From Oleiharenicola lentus (lineage in GTDB: Bacteria; Verrucomicrobiota; Verrucomicrobiia; Opitutales; Opitutaceae): a stretch of DNA of 64,000 bases. Below, piece by piece: positions 40,864-51,300 of the stretch (the stretch's first letter is position 1; each line of letters starts with the position of its first letter). Position numbers and translations under genes: made by a program. The notes beneath the pieces were generated by a model that did not search any database, had not been told where the DNA came from, and saw only the letters and a program-made list of their open reading frames with translations. Location: NCBI RefSeq assembly GCF_004118375.1, contig NZ_SDHX01000001.1, positions 2,793,693-2,857,692 of the forward strand. Direction: 5' to 3'.

Positions 40864-42540
40864 TCAGGTGAACCTGAGCACTTCCTCCGGGGCCGTCTCG
40901 CCGGCCAGCGCGGCGGCGAGGCCGGACTGTCGCAACACGGCCAAGCCCTCGCCCGCGGCCAGTTGCCGCAGTTCGATCAACGAGGCCCCGCGCGCGACCG
41001 CCTCGCGCAACGGCTCGGTCATGCGCAGAAACTCAAAGATACCCATGCGCCCGAGGAAACCCGTGCCGTCGCACGCCGCGCAGCCCTGGCCCCGCTGAAA
41101 CACCGGCGGTGCGCCGGCTCCTGCCGCCAAGCCCAGCGAACACAATGTCTCCGGCGGCGGCACATACGCCGAGCGACACGAAGGACAATTCCGCCGCACC
41201 AGCCGCTGCGCGAGCACGGCCTCCACCGTCGAGGCCAGCAGAAACGGCTCGATGCCCATGTCCACCAGGCGTGTGATGGCCGAGGCGGCATCGTTGGTGT
41301 GCAATGTCGTGAGCACGAGATGTCCCGTGAGCGACGCCTGGATGGCGATGCGCGCGGTCTCGGCGTCGCGAATCTCGCCCACCATCACGATGTCGGGGTC
41401 CTGCCGCAGGAAGGTGCGCAAGGCCCGGGCGAAGCCCAGACCGGCCGCGTTGTTCACCGGCACCTGCATGACACCGTCGATTTCGTATTCCACGGGGTCC
41501 TCCACGGTGAGCAGCTTGGCCTCGGGCTGATTCAGCCGGTTCAAGCAGCTGTAAAGCGTGGTCGTCTTGCCGCAGCCGGTCGGCCCCGTGACGATAAAGA
41601 TGCCGTTGGGCCGGGCTATGGCCGCCTCCACGCCCGCGAGCATGGCCGGCGGCAATCCAAGCTGGTTCAGTTCCAGCCGGACCGCAGACTGATCAAGCAC
41701 GCGCAGCACGACGCTCTCGCCGAACTGGGTGGGCAGCGTGGAGACCCGGAGGTCCACTGAACGCCCCGCCAGCTTCAGACGCAGCCGTCCGTCCTGTGGC
41801 AGGCGGCGTTCGGCGATGTTCAGCCCGGCCAGGACCTTCAACCGCGAGATGACGGGCAAGGCGAGCGAGTGCGGCGGGGGCGTCAGATCGCGCAGCGTGC
41901 CGTCCACCCGGCAACGGATGCGAAACTCCCCCTCGAACGGCTCAAAGTGTACATCCGAGGCCCCGTCCCGCACCGCCTGCCCGAGCACGAGGTTCACGAA
42001 ACGGACGATCGGCGGTTGGCCCGCCATCTTCTCCAGGTCGGTGTCGCTAAGCGCCCCATCCGGCGTGACCGAAAAACCGTGGGCGGCCTCGTCCGCGTTC
42101 AACTCACCACCGTAGTAGCGACGCAACAGTAGCTGCACCTGCTCGGGATCGGCCACCAGCAACCTGACCTGTCGCCCGATTTTGAAGGCGAGATCGTCGC
42201 CCAGCTGCCCATCGAATGGATGGGTCGTCGCAAAAGACACCGCCCCGGGGTCCGCCTCCACCGGCACGACGCCCCGGCTCCGTGCAAATTCGCCGTCCAG
42301 CAGCCCGGCGATATCCGCCGACAGCACCTCCGGCAGCTGCTCCACGTAGCCGTGCCCGAGATAACCGGCCACCTCCCGCAGAAGCACAGCCTGGTCAACC
42401 AGACCGAGGTCAACGATGGTGCGTGCCAGAGGACGCCCGCTTGCTCCGCTGTCCAACGCCGCCTGCTGCAGCGCGCCGGATCCCACCAGCCCTCGGGCGG
42501 TGAGCAGTTGCTGAATGGCCAGGTCGTGTCCCTCGAACAT
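40864..42540 (-). CDS. gspE: GspE/PilB-type assembly ATPase (copy 1)
   Basis: 558 residues. N-terminal MshEN/T2SSE-N-type domain (about 1-140), then the AAA-like ATPase: DVHFEPFEGEFRIRCRVDG, Walker [32 protein letters not shown], Asp box [18 protein letters not shown], His box TGHLVLTTLHTNDA. The tetracysteine metal motif is CPSC...CAAC. It powers pilus or pseudopilus assembly from the cytoplasm. A second, related ATPase lies on the other side of pilT, so the cluster has three motor ATPases. Confidence 0.93.
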   Translation of the reverse strand: MFEGHDLAIQQLLTARGLVGSGALQQAALDSGASGRPLARTIVDLGLVDQAVLLREVAGYLGHGYVEQLPEVLSADIAGLLDGEFARSRGVVPVEADPGAVSFATTHPFDGQLGDDLAFKIGRQVRLLVADPEQVQLLLRRYYGGELNADEAAHGFSVTPDGALSDTDLEKMAGQPPIVRFVNLVLGQAVRDGASDVHFEPFEGEFRIRCRVDGTLRDLTPPPHSLALPVISRLKVLAGLNIAERRLPQDGRLRLKLAGRSVDLRVSTLPTQFGESVVLRVLDQSAVRLELNQLGLPPAMLAGVEAAIARPNGIFIVTGPTGCGKTTTLYSCLNRLNQPEAKLLTVEDPVEYEIDGVMQVPVNNAAGLGFARALRTFLRQDPDIVMVGEIRDAETARIAIQASLTGHLVLTTLHTNDAASAITRLVDMGIEPFLLASTVEAVLAQRLVRRNCPSCRSAYVPPPETLCSLGLAAGAGAPPVFQRGQGCAACDGTGFLGRMGIFEFLRMTEPLREAVARGASLIELRQLAAGEGLAVLRQSGLAAALAGETAPEEVLRFT

Positions 42541-42581
42541 GAGGAAACCCGGCCTGGCCCGGCCGGATTAGGTTTGGGAAA

Positions 42582-43664
42582 TCAGACTTCGCGCAGCTTG
42601 AAGCCCATGCTGATCAGCTTGTCCTTCATCGCGACCGGTTCCTGCGATTTTTCCAGGGCCTCGTCCGGGTCGATCAGCTCGCGGTTGACCAGGCTCATCA
42701 AATGCGTGTCGAGCGTGATCATGCCGAGGTTCGCACCCGTCTGGATGTCCGACGGAATACGGAAGGTCTTGTTGTCGCGGATCAGCGAGGCGATGGACGA
42801 GGTGTTCACCATGATCTCGTAGGCCGCGATGCGTCCGCCGGTCTTCTTCTTGCAGAGGGTCTGGGAGATGACGGCGATGATCGAGGTGGAGAGCTGGGTG
42901 CGGATCATCTCCTTCATGTTGGCCGGGAAGGCATCCACGATGCGGTCCACCGTCTTGGCGGCGCTGTTGGTGTGCAGGGTGCCGAAAACCAGGTGGCCCG
43001 TCTCGGCGGCGGAGATGGCCGCCTCGATGGTCTCGAGGTCGCGCAACTCACCGACGAGGATGACGTCGGGGTCCTGACGCAGGGCGCGGCGGATGGCCTC
43101 GGAGAAACTAGGCACATCGGAGCCGACCTCGCGCTGGGTGACGACGCACTTCTTGTGCGGGTGGTAATACTCGATCGGGTCCTCGATGGTGATGATGTGG
43201 CCGTCGCGGTTCTCGTTGATGTAATTCATCATCGAGGCGAGCGTCGTGGACTTGCCGGAACCGGTCGGGCCGGTGACGAGGAACAAGCCGCGCGGGCGGT
43301 AGAGCAGCTCCTTGATCTTGTCGGGCATGCCGATGGTGCGCAGGTCGAAGAGCTGGTTGGGAATCTGGCGCAGCACGAGGCCGTAGTTGCCCTTGGCCTT
43401 GAGCACGCTCACGCGGAAGCGGGCCTTGTCGCCGTAGGCGAAGCCGAAGTCGGTGCCGCCGTTGAGCTTCACGTTCTGGATGTGGTTGTCCGGCGTGATC
43501 GAGAGCATGAGCTGCTCGGTGTCCTCGGGCTTCAGCTCGGGGCCGTCGATGGGCGTCATGCTGCCGCGGAGGCGCAGGCAGGGGGGCACGCCCACCTGCA
43601 GGTGAAGGTCGGAACTCTTCTGCTCGACGACCAGCTCGAGGAGGTCGTTCATTTCATAGCTCAT
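42582..43664 (-). CDS. pilT: Twitching motility / pilus retraction ATPase PilT
   Basis: 360 residues. PilT N-domain ([17 protein letters not shown]), Walker [36 protein letters not shown], Asp box [19 protein letters not shown], His box [13 protein letters not shown], and the PilT-specific AGGLTL-like end region here reads [15 protein letters not shown]. It lacks the tetracysteine domain, which separates it from GspE. Drives pilus disassembly, giving twitching motility and possibly DNA uptake. Flanked by two GspE/PilB paralogues in the same direction. Confidence 0.95.
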   Translation of the reverse strand: MSYEMNDLLELVVEQKSSDLHLQVGVPPCLRLRGSMTPIDGPELKPEDTEQLMLSITPDNHIQNVKLNGGTDFGFAYGDKARFRVSVLKAKGNYGLVLRQIPNQLFDLRTIGMPDKIKELLYRPRGLFLVTGPTGSGKSTTLASMMNYINENRDGHIITIEDPIEYYHPHKKCVVTQREVGSDVPSFSEAIRRALRQDPDVILVGELRDLETIEAAISAAETGHLVFGTLHTNSAAKTVDRIVDAFPANMKEMIRTQLSTSIIAVISQTLCKKKTGGRIAAYEIMVNTSSIASLIRDNKTFRIPSDIQTGANLGMITLDTHLMSLVNRELIDPDEALEKSQEPVAMKDKLISMGFKLREV

Positions 43665-43686
43665 GCGATGGATGGGTTGAGGATGG

Positions 43687-45264
43687 CTAAAGTTGATCGG
43701 TCACGGTCGCGGACACAACCTCTTCGATGGTGGTGTGGCCGGCGAAAATTTTGCGAATTCCGTCTTCTCTCATGGTGCGCATGCCGTCGGCGCGGGCCTG
43801 CTGGCGCAGGCGGGCGGCCGTGACTTGGCCTCCGAGCATGGCGCGGATTCCGTCGTGGACGAGAAAGATTTCAAAAATCCCCAACCGTCCGCGGTAACCC
43901 GTGCCCTGGCAGGCGGCGCAACCCGTCCCGCGCGCGAACCGGGCTTCGAGGCGGCAGCGTTCATCCAAGCCCAACAGCTGCAGTTCCCAAGCTGCCGGCT
44001 GATGCGGCCGCCGGCAACGCGCACAAATCCGGCGAACCAGGCGCTGAGCGACCACCGCCCGCAGCGCGGCCGAGAGCAGAAAGGGCTTGGCGCCGATGTC
44101 GATCAACCGGGTGATGGCGCTGGGCGCATCGTTGGTGTGCAGCGTGCTGAAGACCATGTGACCGGTGAGCGAGGCATTGAGCGCAATCTCGGCGGTCTCG
44201 GCGTCGCGAATCTCACCGACCATGACGGTATTCGGGGCCTGGCGGAGCATCGCACGCAGGGCAGTGGCAAAGGTCAGCCCGGTCGTCGCATTCACCGGCA
44301 CCTGGTTAATGCCGCCGATCTGATATTCGACCGGGTCCTCGACGGTGATGATCTTGCGGTCCGCCTGGTTAAGGTGGTGCAGACTGGCGTAGAGCGTCGT
44401 GGTCTTGCCGGATCCGGTCGGTCCGGTCACCAGCACCATGCCGTCGGGCGACGCGATCTGGCGCTCAAAAACCGCCTGATCGTCGGGCAGGAAACCCAGT
44501 TCCGGCAGCCCGAGGCGAAGGCTCTCCTTGTCGAGCACGCGCATGACGATGCTTTCGCCGTGCGTCGTGGGCAGCGACGAGACGCGCAAGTCCAGCCGGC
44601 GGCCATCCACCTCGGCCGCGATGCGGCCGTCCTGCGGCAGGCGCTTCTCGGCGATGCTGAGACCGGCCATGATCTTGAGCCGGGAGACAACGGGCAGTTG
44701 CAGTCGCCGCGGCGGCGTTTCGCCCTCCTGCAAAACTCCGTCCACCCGGTGCCGCACGCGAAGCCGGCCCGCCAGCGGTTCGAGGTGAATGTCCGACGCG
44801 CGGCGGCGAATGCCATCGGCAATCATGTCCTGCACCAGCCGGATGACGGGGGCGTCGGATTCCGCCACTTCCAGTTCCTGGCCGCCCCCCGGCAACGGGG
44901 CCCGCGAATCCGCCGCGGTGGCGGCTTCGTCGCGCAGGTGGTCGTTGTAACAACGCGTGATGGCGCGGCGTATGTCCGCCTCATCGGCCAAGCTCGCCTG
45001 CACGGGTTCGCCGGCGGTCCAGGCCAGGTCATCCAGCACCTCAACCGCCGCCGGATCCGCCACGGCGACCTGCAGCACGCCACGCTCGCGCGCAAAGGGG
45101 ATGACCGTGTGCGCAAACACCAGGTCGCGCGGGATCGCGGCCAGGATATCCGCCGCGATGGACCGTTCGCCCAGTTCCACCCGCCGCAGGCCCGCGGCCC
45201 CGGCCAACTCCGCCAAACCGGTTCCGCCTCCGATTCCGGTGAGACTGGGTAAGACAGGCTCCAT
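43687..45264 (-). CDS. gspE: GspE/PilB-type assembly ATPase (copy 2)
   Basis: 525 residues from the ATG at 45264. A short N-domain, then [19 protein letters not shown], Walker [32 protein letters not shown], Asp box [20 protein letters not shown], His box [14 protein letters not shown]. Cysteines CARC...CAAC form the metal site. It is clearly a paralogue of the 40864 gene but diverged over the N-terminal half. The 31-bp gap to rho suggests co-transcription with coaE-rho. The upstream in-frame extension to 45387 lies inside rho antisense and is rejected. Confidence 0.92.
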   Translation of the reverse strand: MEPVLPSLTGIGGGTGLAELAGAAGLRRVELGERSIAADILAAIPRDLVFAHTVIPFARERGVLQVAVADPAAVEVLDDLAWTAGEPVQASLADEADIRRAITRCYNDHLRDEAATAADSRAPLPGGGQELEVAESDAPVIRLVQDMIADGIRRRASDIHLEPLAGRLRVRHRVDGVLQEGETPPRRLQLPVVSRLKIMAGLSIAEKRLPQDGRIAAEVDGRRLDLRVSSLPTTHGESIVMRVLDKESLRLGLPELGFLPDDQAVFERQIASPDGMVLVTGPTGSGKTTTLYASLHHLNQADRKIITVEDPVEYQIGGINQVPVNATTGLTFATALRAMLRQAPNTVMVGEIRDAETAEIALNASLTGHMVFSTLHTNDAPSAITRLIDIGAKPFLLSAALRAVVAQRLVRRICARCRRPHQPAAWELQLLGLDERCRLEARFARGTGCAACQGTGYRGRLGIFEIFLVHDGIRAMLGGQVTAARLRQQARADGMRTMREDGIRKIFAGHTTIEEVVSATVTDQL

Positions 45265-45295
45265 GGAATCGGCGGCGAAAAGCGGGGCCGGAGGC

Positions 45296-47158
45296 TCAGC
45301 GGTTGAGGCTGAGGAGGAATTCCGTGTTCGTCTTGGTCTTCTTGAGCCGGCCGATGAGCATGTCCATCGAGTCGGCGGCGGGCACACCCTGCATGGCGCG
45401 GCGCAGGGAGTAGATCTTGATGAGCTCGTCGGGGTGATAGATGAGCTCCTCCTTGCGCGTGCCGGACTTGTCGATGTTGATCGCGGGGAAGATGCGCTTG
45501 TTGACGAGGTCGCGGTCGAGGTGGAGCTCCATGTTGCCGGTGCCCTTGAACTCCTCGAAGATGATCTCGTCCATGCGGCTGCCGGTGTCCACCAGCGCGG
45601 TGCCGATGATGGTGAGGCTGCCGCCGCCCTCGATGTTGCGGGCCGAGCCGAAGAAGCGCTTGGGCTTCTGCAGGGCGTTGGCCTCGAGGCCGCCGGACAT
45701 GATCTTGCCGCTGTTGGAGGCGAGCGCGTTGTAGGCGCGCGCCAGACGGGTGATCGAGTCCAGCAGGATGATCACATGCTCGCCGTGTTCGACGAGCCGG
45801 CGCGCTTTCTCGATGACCATTTCGGCGCAGTGGATGTGACTCTCCGGCGCCTCGTCGAAGGTCGAGCTGACCACCTCGCCCTTGCAGTGGCGCTTGAAGT
45901 CGGTGACCTCCTCGGGACGTTCGTCCACGAGCAGGATGATCAGCTTGGCCTCGGGCGAGTTCTCCGCGATCGAGTTCGCCATGTTCTGCATGAGGATCGT
46001 CTTGCCGGTGCGCGGCGGCGCGACGATCAGACCACGCTGGCCGAAGCCGATGGGCGTGACGATGTCCACCATGCGCATGGAAACGTCCTTGAGGCCCTGG
46101 ACCTCGAGCCAGATGCGCTTGAGCGGGTAATAGGGCGTGAGTTCCTCGAAGGGCTGGACCTTGGCGATCTCGGTCGCCTTGCCGCCCATGACCGATCGGA
46201 TCGCCACGACCGCGGGACAGCGCTCGTTGCCCTGCGGGGCCTGACACTGGACCTCGACCTGATGACCGCGGCGCAGGCCGAGCTGCTTGACGAAGATGTC
46301 GGGCAGGATGGCGTCCTCGGGATAGAGCCGGTAATTAACGTCCTCGTGGACGATAAAGCACAGTCCACGATCGGTCATGTCGATGTAGCCGCGATCCAGG
46401 AGCGGGAGCTTTTGCTCCGCCGCGGCAGCGAACACGAGCGTGAGGAGCTGCTTGCGATTGGGTACGCCTTCGATCTTGGCGCCGAGCTTGCGGGCAAAGG
46501 CGGTGAGGTCGGCGTGATTCAGCGCGTAAAGTTCGTTGAGCCAGATCGGGTCGGCCTTGGGATCGACGATCTCGCCCGCGATCTTCTCGACCGCCTCCAG
46601 ATTGGCGAAACGCGACGGGTCGGGGAGGTCGCCGTAGATGATCTGCTCCTTGGGTGGAAGCGGTTGCGGGGGCTTGCCGCCACCGCCGCCCTGAAAGCCG
46701 CCGGGTTTGCCCCACTTGCCGCCGCCCGGCTGGAAGTGTTTGCCGCGCTGGCGGTGTTTCCATTTTCCGCCGCCTTGGAACTGTCCCCCGCCCTGGTTGC
46801 CGCCGTCATCATATCCGCCCTGGCCACCGGGCTGCGCTTGCTGGGCCGGGGCCTCGGAAGATTCCGTCGGGGCCGCCACCTGCTGCGCCGGGGCCTGCAC
46901 CGGTTCCGGCGCCGGCGGCGGGGCGGATTCGCGCACGGGTTCCGGCGCCGGCGCGGGCGCCTCGGCCACAGGGGCTGGAGCCGGCTCGAACGGGAGCTCG
47001 GCCGACGGGGCGGCCTCCGACTTGGTGGACGCCGCAGCCTTGGGGCTCCGCTTGGTGCGCTGCAGGCGCGAGCGGGTGCGCGGCTTGCGCTTGGTTTCGG
47101 ATGACTCGGAGGAGCCGGACTTGCTGTTATCCTCTTCGGATTTAGGCGGGACGGACAT
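45296..47158 (-). CDS. rho: Transcription termination factor Rho with long disordered N-terminus
   Basis: Hexameric RNA-dependent ATPase that ends transcription. 620 residues against about 420 in E. coli. The first about 170 residues are low-complexity: Lys/Arg/Ser, then Pro/Ala/Glu, then a Gly/Gln-rich part ([16 protein letters not shown], then [20 protein letters not shown]). The ordered part has the RNA-binding domain (about 240-315), Walker [14 protein letters not shown], Walker [15 protein letters not shown]- and R-loop regions [19 protein letters not shown] and [11 protein letters not shown]. coaE overlaps its start by 17 bases; pilus genes follow. The extension may add RNA affinity or phase behaviour (inference). 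Confidence 0.96.
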   Translation of the reverse strand: MSVPPKSEEDNSKSGSSESSETKRKPRTRSRLQRTKRSPKAAASTKSEAAPSAELPFEPAPAPVAEAPAPAPEPVRESAPPPAPEPVQAPAQQVAAPTESSEAPAQQAQPGGQGGYDDGGNQGGGQFQGGGKWKHRQRGKHFQPGGGKWGKPGGFQGGGGGKPPQPLPPKEQIIYGDLPDPSRFANLEAVEKIAGEIVDPKADPIWLNELYALNHADLTAFARKLGAKIEGVPNRKQLLTLVFAAAAEQKLPLLDRGYIDMTDRGLCFIVHEDVNYRLYPEDAILPDIFVKQLGLRRGHQVEVQCQAPQGNERCPAVVAIRSVMGGKATEIAKVQPFEELTPYYPLKRIWLEVQGLKDVSMRMVDIVTPIGFGQRGLIVAPPRTGKTILMQNMANSIAENSPEAKLIILLVDERPEEVTDFKRHCKGEVVSSTFDEAPESHIHCAEMVIEKARRLVEHGEHVIILLDSITRLARAYNALASNSGKIMSGGLEANALQKPKRFFGSARNIEGGGSLTIIGTALVDTGSRMDEIIFEEFKGTGNMELHLDRDLVNKRIFPAINIDKSGTRKEELIYHPDELIKIYSLRRAMQGVPAADSMDMLIGRLKKTKTNTEFLLSLNR

Positions 47159-47783
47159 GAAGGCGGTCGTGGGACCGGAGGGGTTGTTTGTTCAAGAGGC
47201 GGTCGGCCAGGGCATTGACCTGTTCCCTTAAAAACTCAGGAGAGCCGTCGTTTAGGAGAACATGGTCTGCCAGCTCGCATTTTCGGGCCAGTGGCAGTTG
47301 CTTGACCAGGCGCTGTCGGGCGAGTTCCGGGGGGATGCCACGTTGCTCCAGCCGCCTCAATTGCGTCGCAGAGTCTGCGGTCACGCAGACGATGAAATCA
47401 AACCAATTCTCCAGCCCTTTTTCAAAGAGCAGCGGCACCTCGACGATGAAGGCTGTGTCGCGGGCGGCGGCGAACAGCTCCCGCCAGCGGGCCAGCAAGC
47501 GGGGGTGCAGCAGTTCCTCCAGCCATTTCAGCTGGGCCGGCTCGTTAAAAACCACCGCGGCCACGCGGTCCCGGCGCACCCGCCCCTCGGCATCCAGGGT
47601 GTCCGCTCCCAGCCGTTGCCCGACGGCGCGGGCCACCGCGGCATCGGTTAGGATTTCGTCGCGAATTGTCTGATCGGCATCCAACCGACGGAATCCGCGC
47701 TCGGCAAACAGGGCGGCGGCCGTCGATTTTCCACATCCCATTCCGCCTGTGAGCCCAACAATCAGGTTGGTGCTGGTGAGCAT
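47142..47783 (-). CDS. coaE: Dephospho-CoA kinase
   Basis: Last step of coenzyme A synthesis, phosphorylating dephospho-CoA on the 3' ribose hydroxyl. 213 residues. P-loop LTGGMGCGKSTAAALFAERG, DADQTIRDE (catalytic-type Asp), HPRLLARW, EVPLLFEKGLENWFD and CVTADSATQLRRL are typical. Start at 47783 matches the family. The stop lies 17 bases inside the rho gene, so rho translation may be coupled to coaE. Divergent from the HD gene by 64 bp. Confidence 0.94.
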   Translation of the reverse strand: MLTSTNLIVGLTGGMGCGKSTAAALFAERGFRRLDADQTIRDEILTDAAVARAVGQRLGADTLDAEGRVRRDRVAAVVFNEPAQLKWLEELLHPRLLARWRELFAAARDTAFIVEVPLLFEKGLENWFDFIVCVTADSATQLRRLEQRGIPPELARQRLVKQLPLARKCELADHVLLNDGSPEFLREQVNALADRLLNKQPLRSHDRLHVRPA

Positions 47784-47847
47784 TTCTTTCTTGGCGCGGA
47801 CAATGGGCTTGCGGCAGAAGCCGGGCAACCCCTAATTGTGAATCCGG

Positions 47848-48702
47848 ATGGTCCCTCCGCACTCCATCGACACGAAGAACCCCGCCGCCGTGGTCGAAGC
47901 CGTCAAGGAAGCCTTTGCTGGCATTGGCGCGCAGGCCAGTTACCCGCTCCTGGACCGGCTCTTCAGCGATGTGCAGAGCATGTTTTCCGGCGAATACGCC
48001 GGCTACCAGCGGATCGACATGCACTATCACGACTACGAGCACACGCTGCAGGCGACGCTCTGTATGGTGCATATCCTCGCCGGCCGCAGCCGTACTCCCG
48101 ACAAGCCCGTGCTGACCAAGCGGGACTGGGAGCTCGCCGTCATGGCCGCCCTGCTCCACGACACCGGCTACCTCAAGAAGAACGACGATCTCGGTGGCAG
48201 CGGCGCCCGCTACACCTTTGTCCACGAGCGTCGGAGCTGCGAATTCGCCCGCGATTACCTGCCGCGCATGGGCGCCACGGCCACCGAGATCGATGACATC
48301 TGCTCGGCCATCATCTGCACCGGACCGCGCAACAAGATCAGCCAAATTTCCTTCCGCTGCGAGGAGGCCCGGCACTTCGCCTTCATTTTGGTGACGGCCG
48401 ACTACCTCGCCCAGATGAGCGCGCCCGACTACGTGGACAAGCTCAAGGCCCTCTACCGGGAATTCCAGGAGGCGTTCGACTTCGAACAGATCCCCGGCGA
48501 GAAGCGTCCCTACCACAGTCTGCGGGAAATGATGCAGATGACCCCGGCCTTTTGGACAAATTATGTGCGGCCAATGCTGGACTTTGAGGCCGGCGGTGTG
48601 CATCGCTATCTGACGACAGCGGGCCAAACCAATCCGTATTTGCAGGCAGTGGAGGACAACATCATCGAGGTCCGCCGGCGTTTGCAGGAAGGATTGGTCT
48701 AA
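47848..48702 (+). CDS. HD-domain phosphohydrolase
   Basis: 284 residues. Metal-binding residues: IDMHYHDYEHTLQA (His residues), AALLHDTGYLKKNDD (HD pair), then AIICTGPRNKI and ILVTADYLAQM (final Asp). The HDYEHT start is reminiscent of class I cyclic-nucleotide phosphodiesterases (HNxxH), but the rest does not allow a safe substrate call. No extra sensor or membrane domain. Monocistronic-looking: divergent from coaE, with comM starting 30 bp after its stop in the same direction. Confidence 0.8.
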   Translation: MVPPHSIDTKNPAAVVEAVKEAFAGIGAQASYPLLDRLFSDVQSMFSGEYAGYQRIDMHYHDYEHTLQATLCMVHILAGRSRTPDKPVLTKRDWELAVMAALLHDTGYLKKNDDLGGSGARYTFVHERRSCEFARDYLPRMGATATEIDDICSAIICTGPRNKISQISFRCEEARHFAFILVTADYLAQMSAPDYVDKLKALYREFQEAFDFEQIPGEKRPYHSLREMMQMTPAFWTNYVRPMLDFEAGGVHRYLTTAGQTNPYLQAVEDNIIEVRRRLQEGLV

Positions 48703-48732
48703 TTCCATCCCGTCCGTTTCCGTCCCCTGTCC

Positions 48733-50268
48733 ATGTTAGCCACCGTTGGCTCAGCCGCGTTGCTGGGCATTGATGCCGTTCCTGTCCAAATCGAGGTCAA
48801 CACCGGCGAGTCCGGCGTACCCAACCTGATCCTGGTCGGCTTGCCCGACACCGCGGTCAAGGAGTCGCAGGACCGTGTCTTCTCCGCCCTGAGCAATTCC
48901 GGGCTCAAGATGCCGCGCACGCGCACGACCATCAATCTCGCCCCCGGCGACCTGCGCAAGGAAGGTGCGATCTACGACCTGCCCATCGCCCTCGGCATCC
49001 TGATCGCCACCGGCCAATTGGCCTGCGACGGCCTGAACCGTCACCTCATCGCCGGCGAACTGAGCCTCTCCGGCGCCACTCGCCCGATCAAAGGCGGGCT
49101 GGCCATGGCCGTCCTGGCCCGGGAGACCGGCCGTAAAACGGTCCTGCTCCCTCCGCTCGCCGCGCAGGAAGCCGCCTTGGTCGAGGGCATCGAGGTTTAC
49201 GAGATAACGTCCCTGGACCAGGCAGCCCGTTTCCTGGATGGCCGCGCCAAGCTTTCCCCCGTGGCCCCGCCGCGGCGCACGGCGACCGAGCCGGCCGGGG
49301 TGCCGGAAACCGACTTCGCCGACATCAAGGGCCAGCACGCCGTCCGGCGGGCCGTGGAGGTCGCGGTCGCGGGCGGGCACAACCTGATCATGATCGGACC
49401 GCCCGGCTCGGGAAAATCCATGATCGCCCGCCGCATCCCCGGCATCATGCCCCAGCCCACGTTGGAGGAATACCTCGAAATCCTGCGCATCCACTCCGCC
49501 GCCGGCCAGACCATGCAGGGCGGTCTCCACTTCCTGCAACGTCCCGCCCGCGCGCCCCATCACACCATCTCCGATGTCGGCCTGCTGGGCGGTGGCACTG
49601 TGCCCGGTCCGGGAGAAATTTCCCTCGCGCACCAGGGCGTGCTGTTTCTCGACGAGTTGCCGGAGTTCAAACGCTCCGCCCTCGAGGTCCTGCGCCAACC
49701 CCTCGAGGACGGCCACGTCACGATTTCCCGCAGCGCCGGCAAGGTCACCCTGCCCTGCCACTTCATGCTCGTGGCGGCCATGAACCCGTGCCCCTGCGGC
49801 TACCTCGGCGACGCCAAGCACGAGTGCCGCTGCTCGCCGGCCCAGATCCAACGCTACCGGGCCCGCATCAGCGGTCCCCTGCTGGACCGGATCGACCTGC
49901 ACATCGAGGCGCCGGCCCTGTCGATCGCGGAACTGCGCAGCAGCCAGCCGGGCGAATCCACCGCCGTGATGCGCGAACGCATCGACCTGGCCCGCCAGCA
50001 CCAGCTCATCCGCTTCCGCGGCACGCGGCTCACCGCCAACGCCCGCATGACCCCGTCGCAGATCAGGCGCTTCTGCCCGCTCGACTCCACCCTGGGCGAC
50101 CTGCTCCAGCAGGCGATGGAACAACTGTCGCTCTCCGCCCGCGCCTACGACCGCATCCTCAAGGTCGCCCGCACGATCGCCGACCTCGCCGAATCCGACC
50201 GCATCCAGCAGCCCCACCTGCTCGAGGCCATCCAATACCGTTCGCTGGACCGCAACGTGTTCTACTGA
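48733..50268 (+). CDS. comM: ComM/YifB-type Mg-chelatase-like AAA+ ATPase
   Basis: 511 residues. An N-terminal Lon-protease-like ChlI domain (about 1-170: [35 protein letters not shown]), then an AAA+ domain with Walker [15 protein letters not shown], Walker [18 protein letters not shown], and the zinc-type block [11 protein letters not shown]...[11 protein letters not shown], then a C-terminal helical domain ([19 protein letters not shown]). ComM is a branch-migration helicase used during natural transformation, which fits with the type IV pilus genes nearby, but the family is also found without competence. Confidence 0.95.
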   Translation: MLATVGSAALLGIDAVPVQIEVNTGESGVPNLILVGLPDTAVKESQDRVFSALSNSGLKMPRTRTTINLAPGDLRKEGAIYDLPIALGILIATGQLACDGLNRHLIAGELSLSGATRPIKGGLAMAVLARETGRKTVLLPPLAAQEAALVEGIEVYEITSLDQAARFLDGRAKLSPVAPPRRTATEPAGVPETDFADIKGQHAVRRAVEVAVAGGHNLIMIGPPGSGKSMIARRIPGIMPQPTLEEYLEILRIHSAAGQTMQGGLHFLQRPARAPHHTISDVGLLGGGTVPGPGEISLAHQGVLFLDELPEFKRSALEVLRQPLEDGHVTISRSAGKVTLPCHFMLVAAMNPCPCGYLGDAKHECRCSPAQIQRYRARISGPLLDRIDLHIEAPALSIAELRSSQPGESTAVMRERIDLARQHQLIRFRGTRLTANARMTPSQIRRFCPLDSTLGDLLQQAMEQLSLSARAYDRILKVARTIADLAESDRIQQPHLLEAIQYRSLDRNVFY

Positions 50269-50282
50269 GGCGGCGGAGCAGC

Positions 50283-50352
50283 GTAGGGGCGCGCCTTGTG
50301 CGCGCCCGATAGATGACCGGGGTCGGAGGGCGTGGACGAGCCACGCCCCTAC
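50283..50352. repeat. Twin-hairpin element (70 bp) after comM
   Basis: Perfect 9-bp ends GTAGGGGCG / CGCCCCTAC. First hairpin GGCGCGCC...GCGCGCC, second GGGCGTGG / CCACGCCC. Same length as the uvrA insertion. It lies 15 bp after the comM stop in the 147-bp gap before the MYG1-like gene. Confidence 0.8.
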
Positions 50353-50415
50353 ACCGTCGGCGCATTTTTCCCTCGCGTCCGAAGGAAATCGCCGCGCTTT
50401 TCAGCGGCCCGTTGC

Positions 50416-51282
50416 ATGATTCAGTTCTCCACCATCCTCACCCACCCCGGCGGCGCCCATAAGGACGAATTCCTCGCCTGCTCCGTGCTTCTCTCCCTGC
50501 ATCCGGTGCCGGTCGTGCGCCGCGAGCCGACCCCGGCCGATCTGGCCGACCCGGCCGTGTGCGTCGTCGATGTTGGCCACGAGCACGCTCCGGAGCGCAA
50601 CAACTTCGACCACCACCAACTGCCCAAGGACCATCCCCCGACCTGCTCGCTCTCGCTGGTGCTCCAGCACCTCGGCCTTTACGCCGATGCGCGCCGGTTC
50701 TGCCCGTGGCTGGAATCGGCCGAGTGGTTCGACTGCCGCGGCGCCGTCACCACCGCGCGCTGGCTGGGCGTGGCCGATGACGTGCTGCCCAAGCTCAACT
50801 CCCCGATCGACGTCACCCTGCTCCGCCGCTTCGCGCTCGCCACGCGCCTCACGCCTGGCGACCCGCTCTGGGAAATGATGCGCATGGTCGGCGAGGATCT
50901 GGTCAGCTACGTGCGCACCCTCCGCGCCCGGCTCGGCTTCATCGGCCAACACGCCCGGCTCTGGCCGCTCTCGCCCGTCGGCAAGGTCCTGTTCGTCCCG
51001 CGCACCGAGCCCCTACCGGACGAACCTTCCCTCGGCCTCGACGAATACATCGAGGAACAAAACCTCGTCGGCGAAATCGTCGGTCTGATCTATCCCGACC
51101 GGCGCAGCACCGGTTACGGTCTCGGACGTTTTCGCGACCACCCGGCGCTCGACTTCACGCGGATCGCCGCCGAGCCCGACGTTCATTTCGCCCATGCGCG
51201 CGGCTTTGTGGCCAAGACGTCGGCGCACGAAACGGAACGGTTGCTGACGCTGGTCACCCGTGCCCTCGTCAAAACGACCTGA
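50416..51282 (+). CDS. MYG1-family (UPF0160) metal-dependent hydrolase
   Basis: 288 residues. Marks: ILTHPGGAHKDEFLACSVL at the N-terminus, VVRREPTPADL, VVDVGHEHAPERNNFDHHQ, a DHH-like metal site, and CRGAVTTARWLG. MYG1 relatives are 3'-5' exonuclease-like proteins of the DHH superfamily. This bacterial copy lacks extra domains. Start at 50416 is chosen because the upstream extension (from 50332) is repeat DNA. It is co-directional with trhO 18 bp downstream. Biochemical role in bacteria is not established. Confidence 0.85.
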   Translation: MIQFSTILTHPGGAHKDEFLACSVLLSLHPVPVVRREPTPADLADPAVCVVDVGHEHAPERNNFDHHQLPKDHPPTCSLSLVLQHLGLYADARRFCPWLESAEWFDCRGAVTTARWLGVADDVLPKLNSPIDVTLLRRFALATRLTPGDPLWEMMRMVGEDLVSYVRTLRARLGFIGQHARLWPLSPVGKVLFVPRTEPLPDEPSLGLDEYIEEQNLVGEIVGLIYPDRRSTGYGLGRFRDHPALDFTRIAAEPDVHFAHARGFVAKTSAHETERLLTLVTRALVKTT

Positions 51283-51300
51283 TCGTTCCGCTCCCACCCC

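Noticed and set aside
44957-47104. A 715-codon plus-strand open frame opposite rho and the second GspE
   Set aside because: Antisense to rho, with no recognisable motif.
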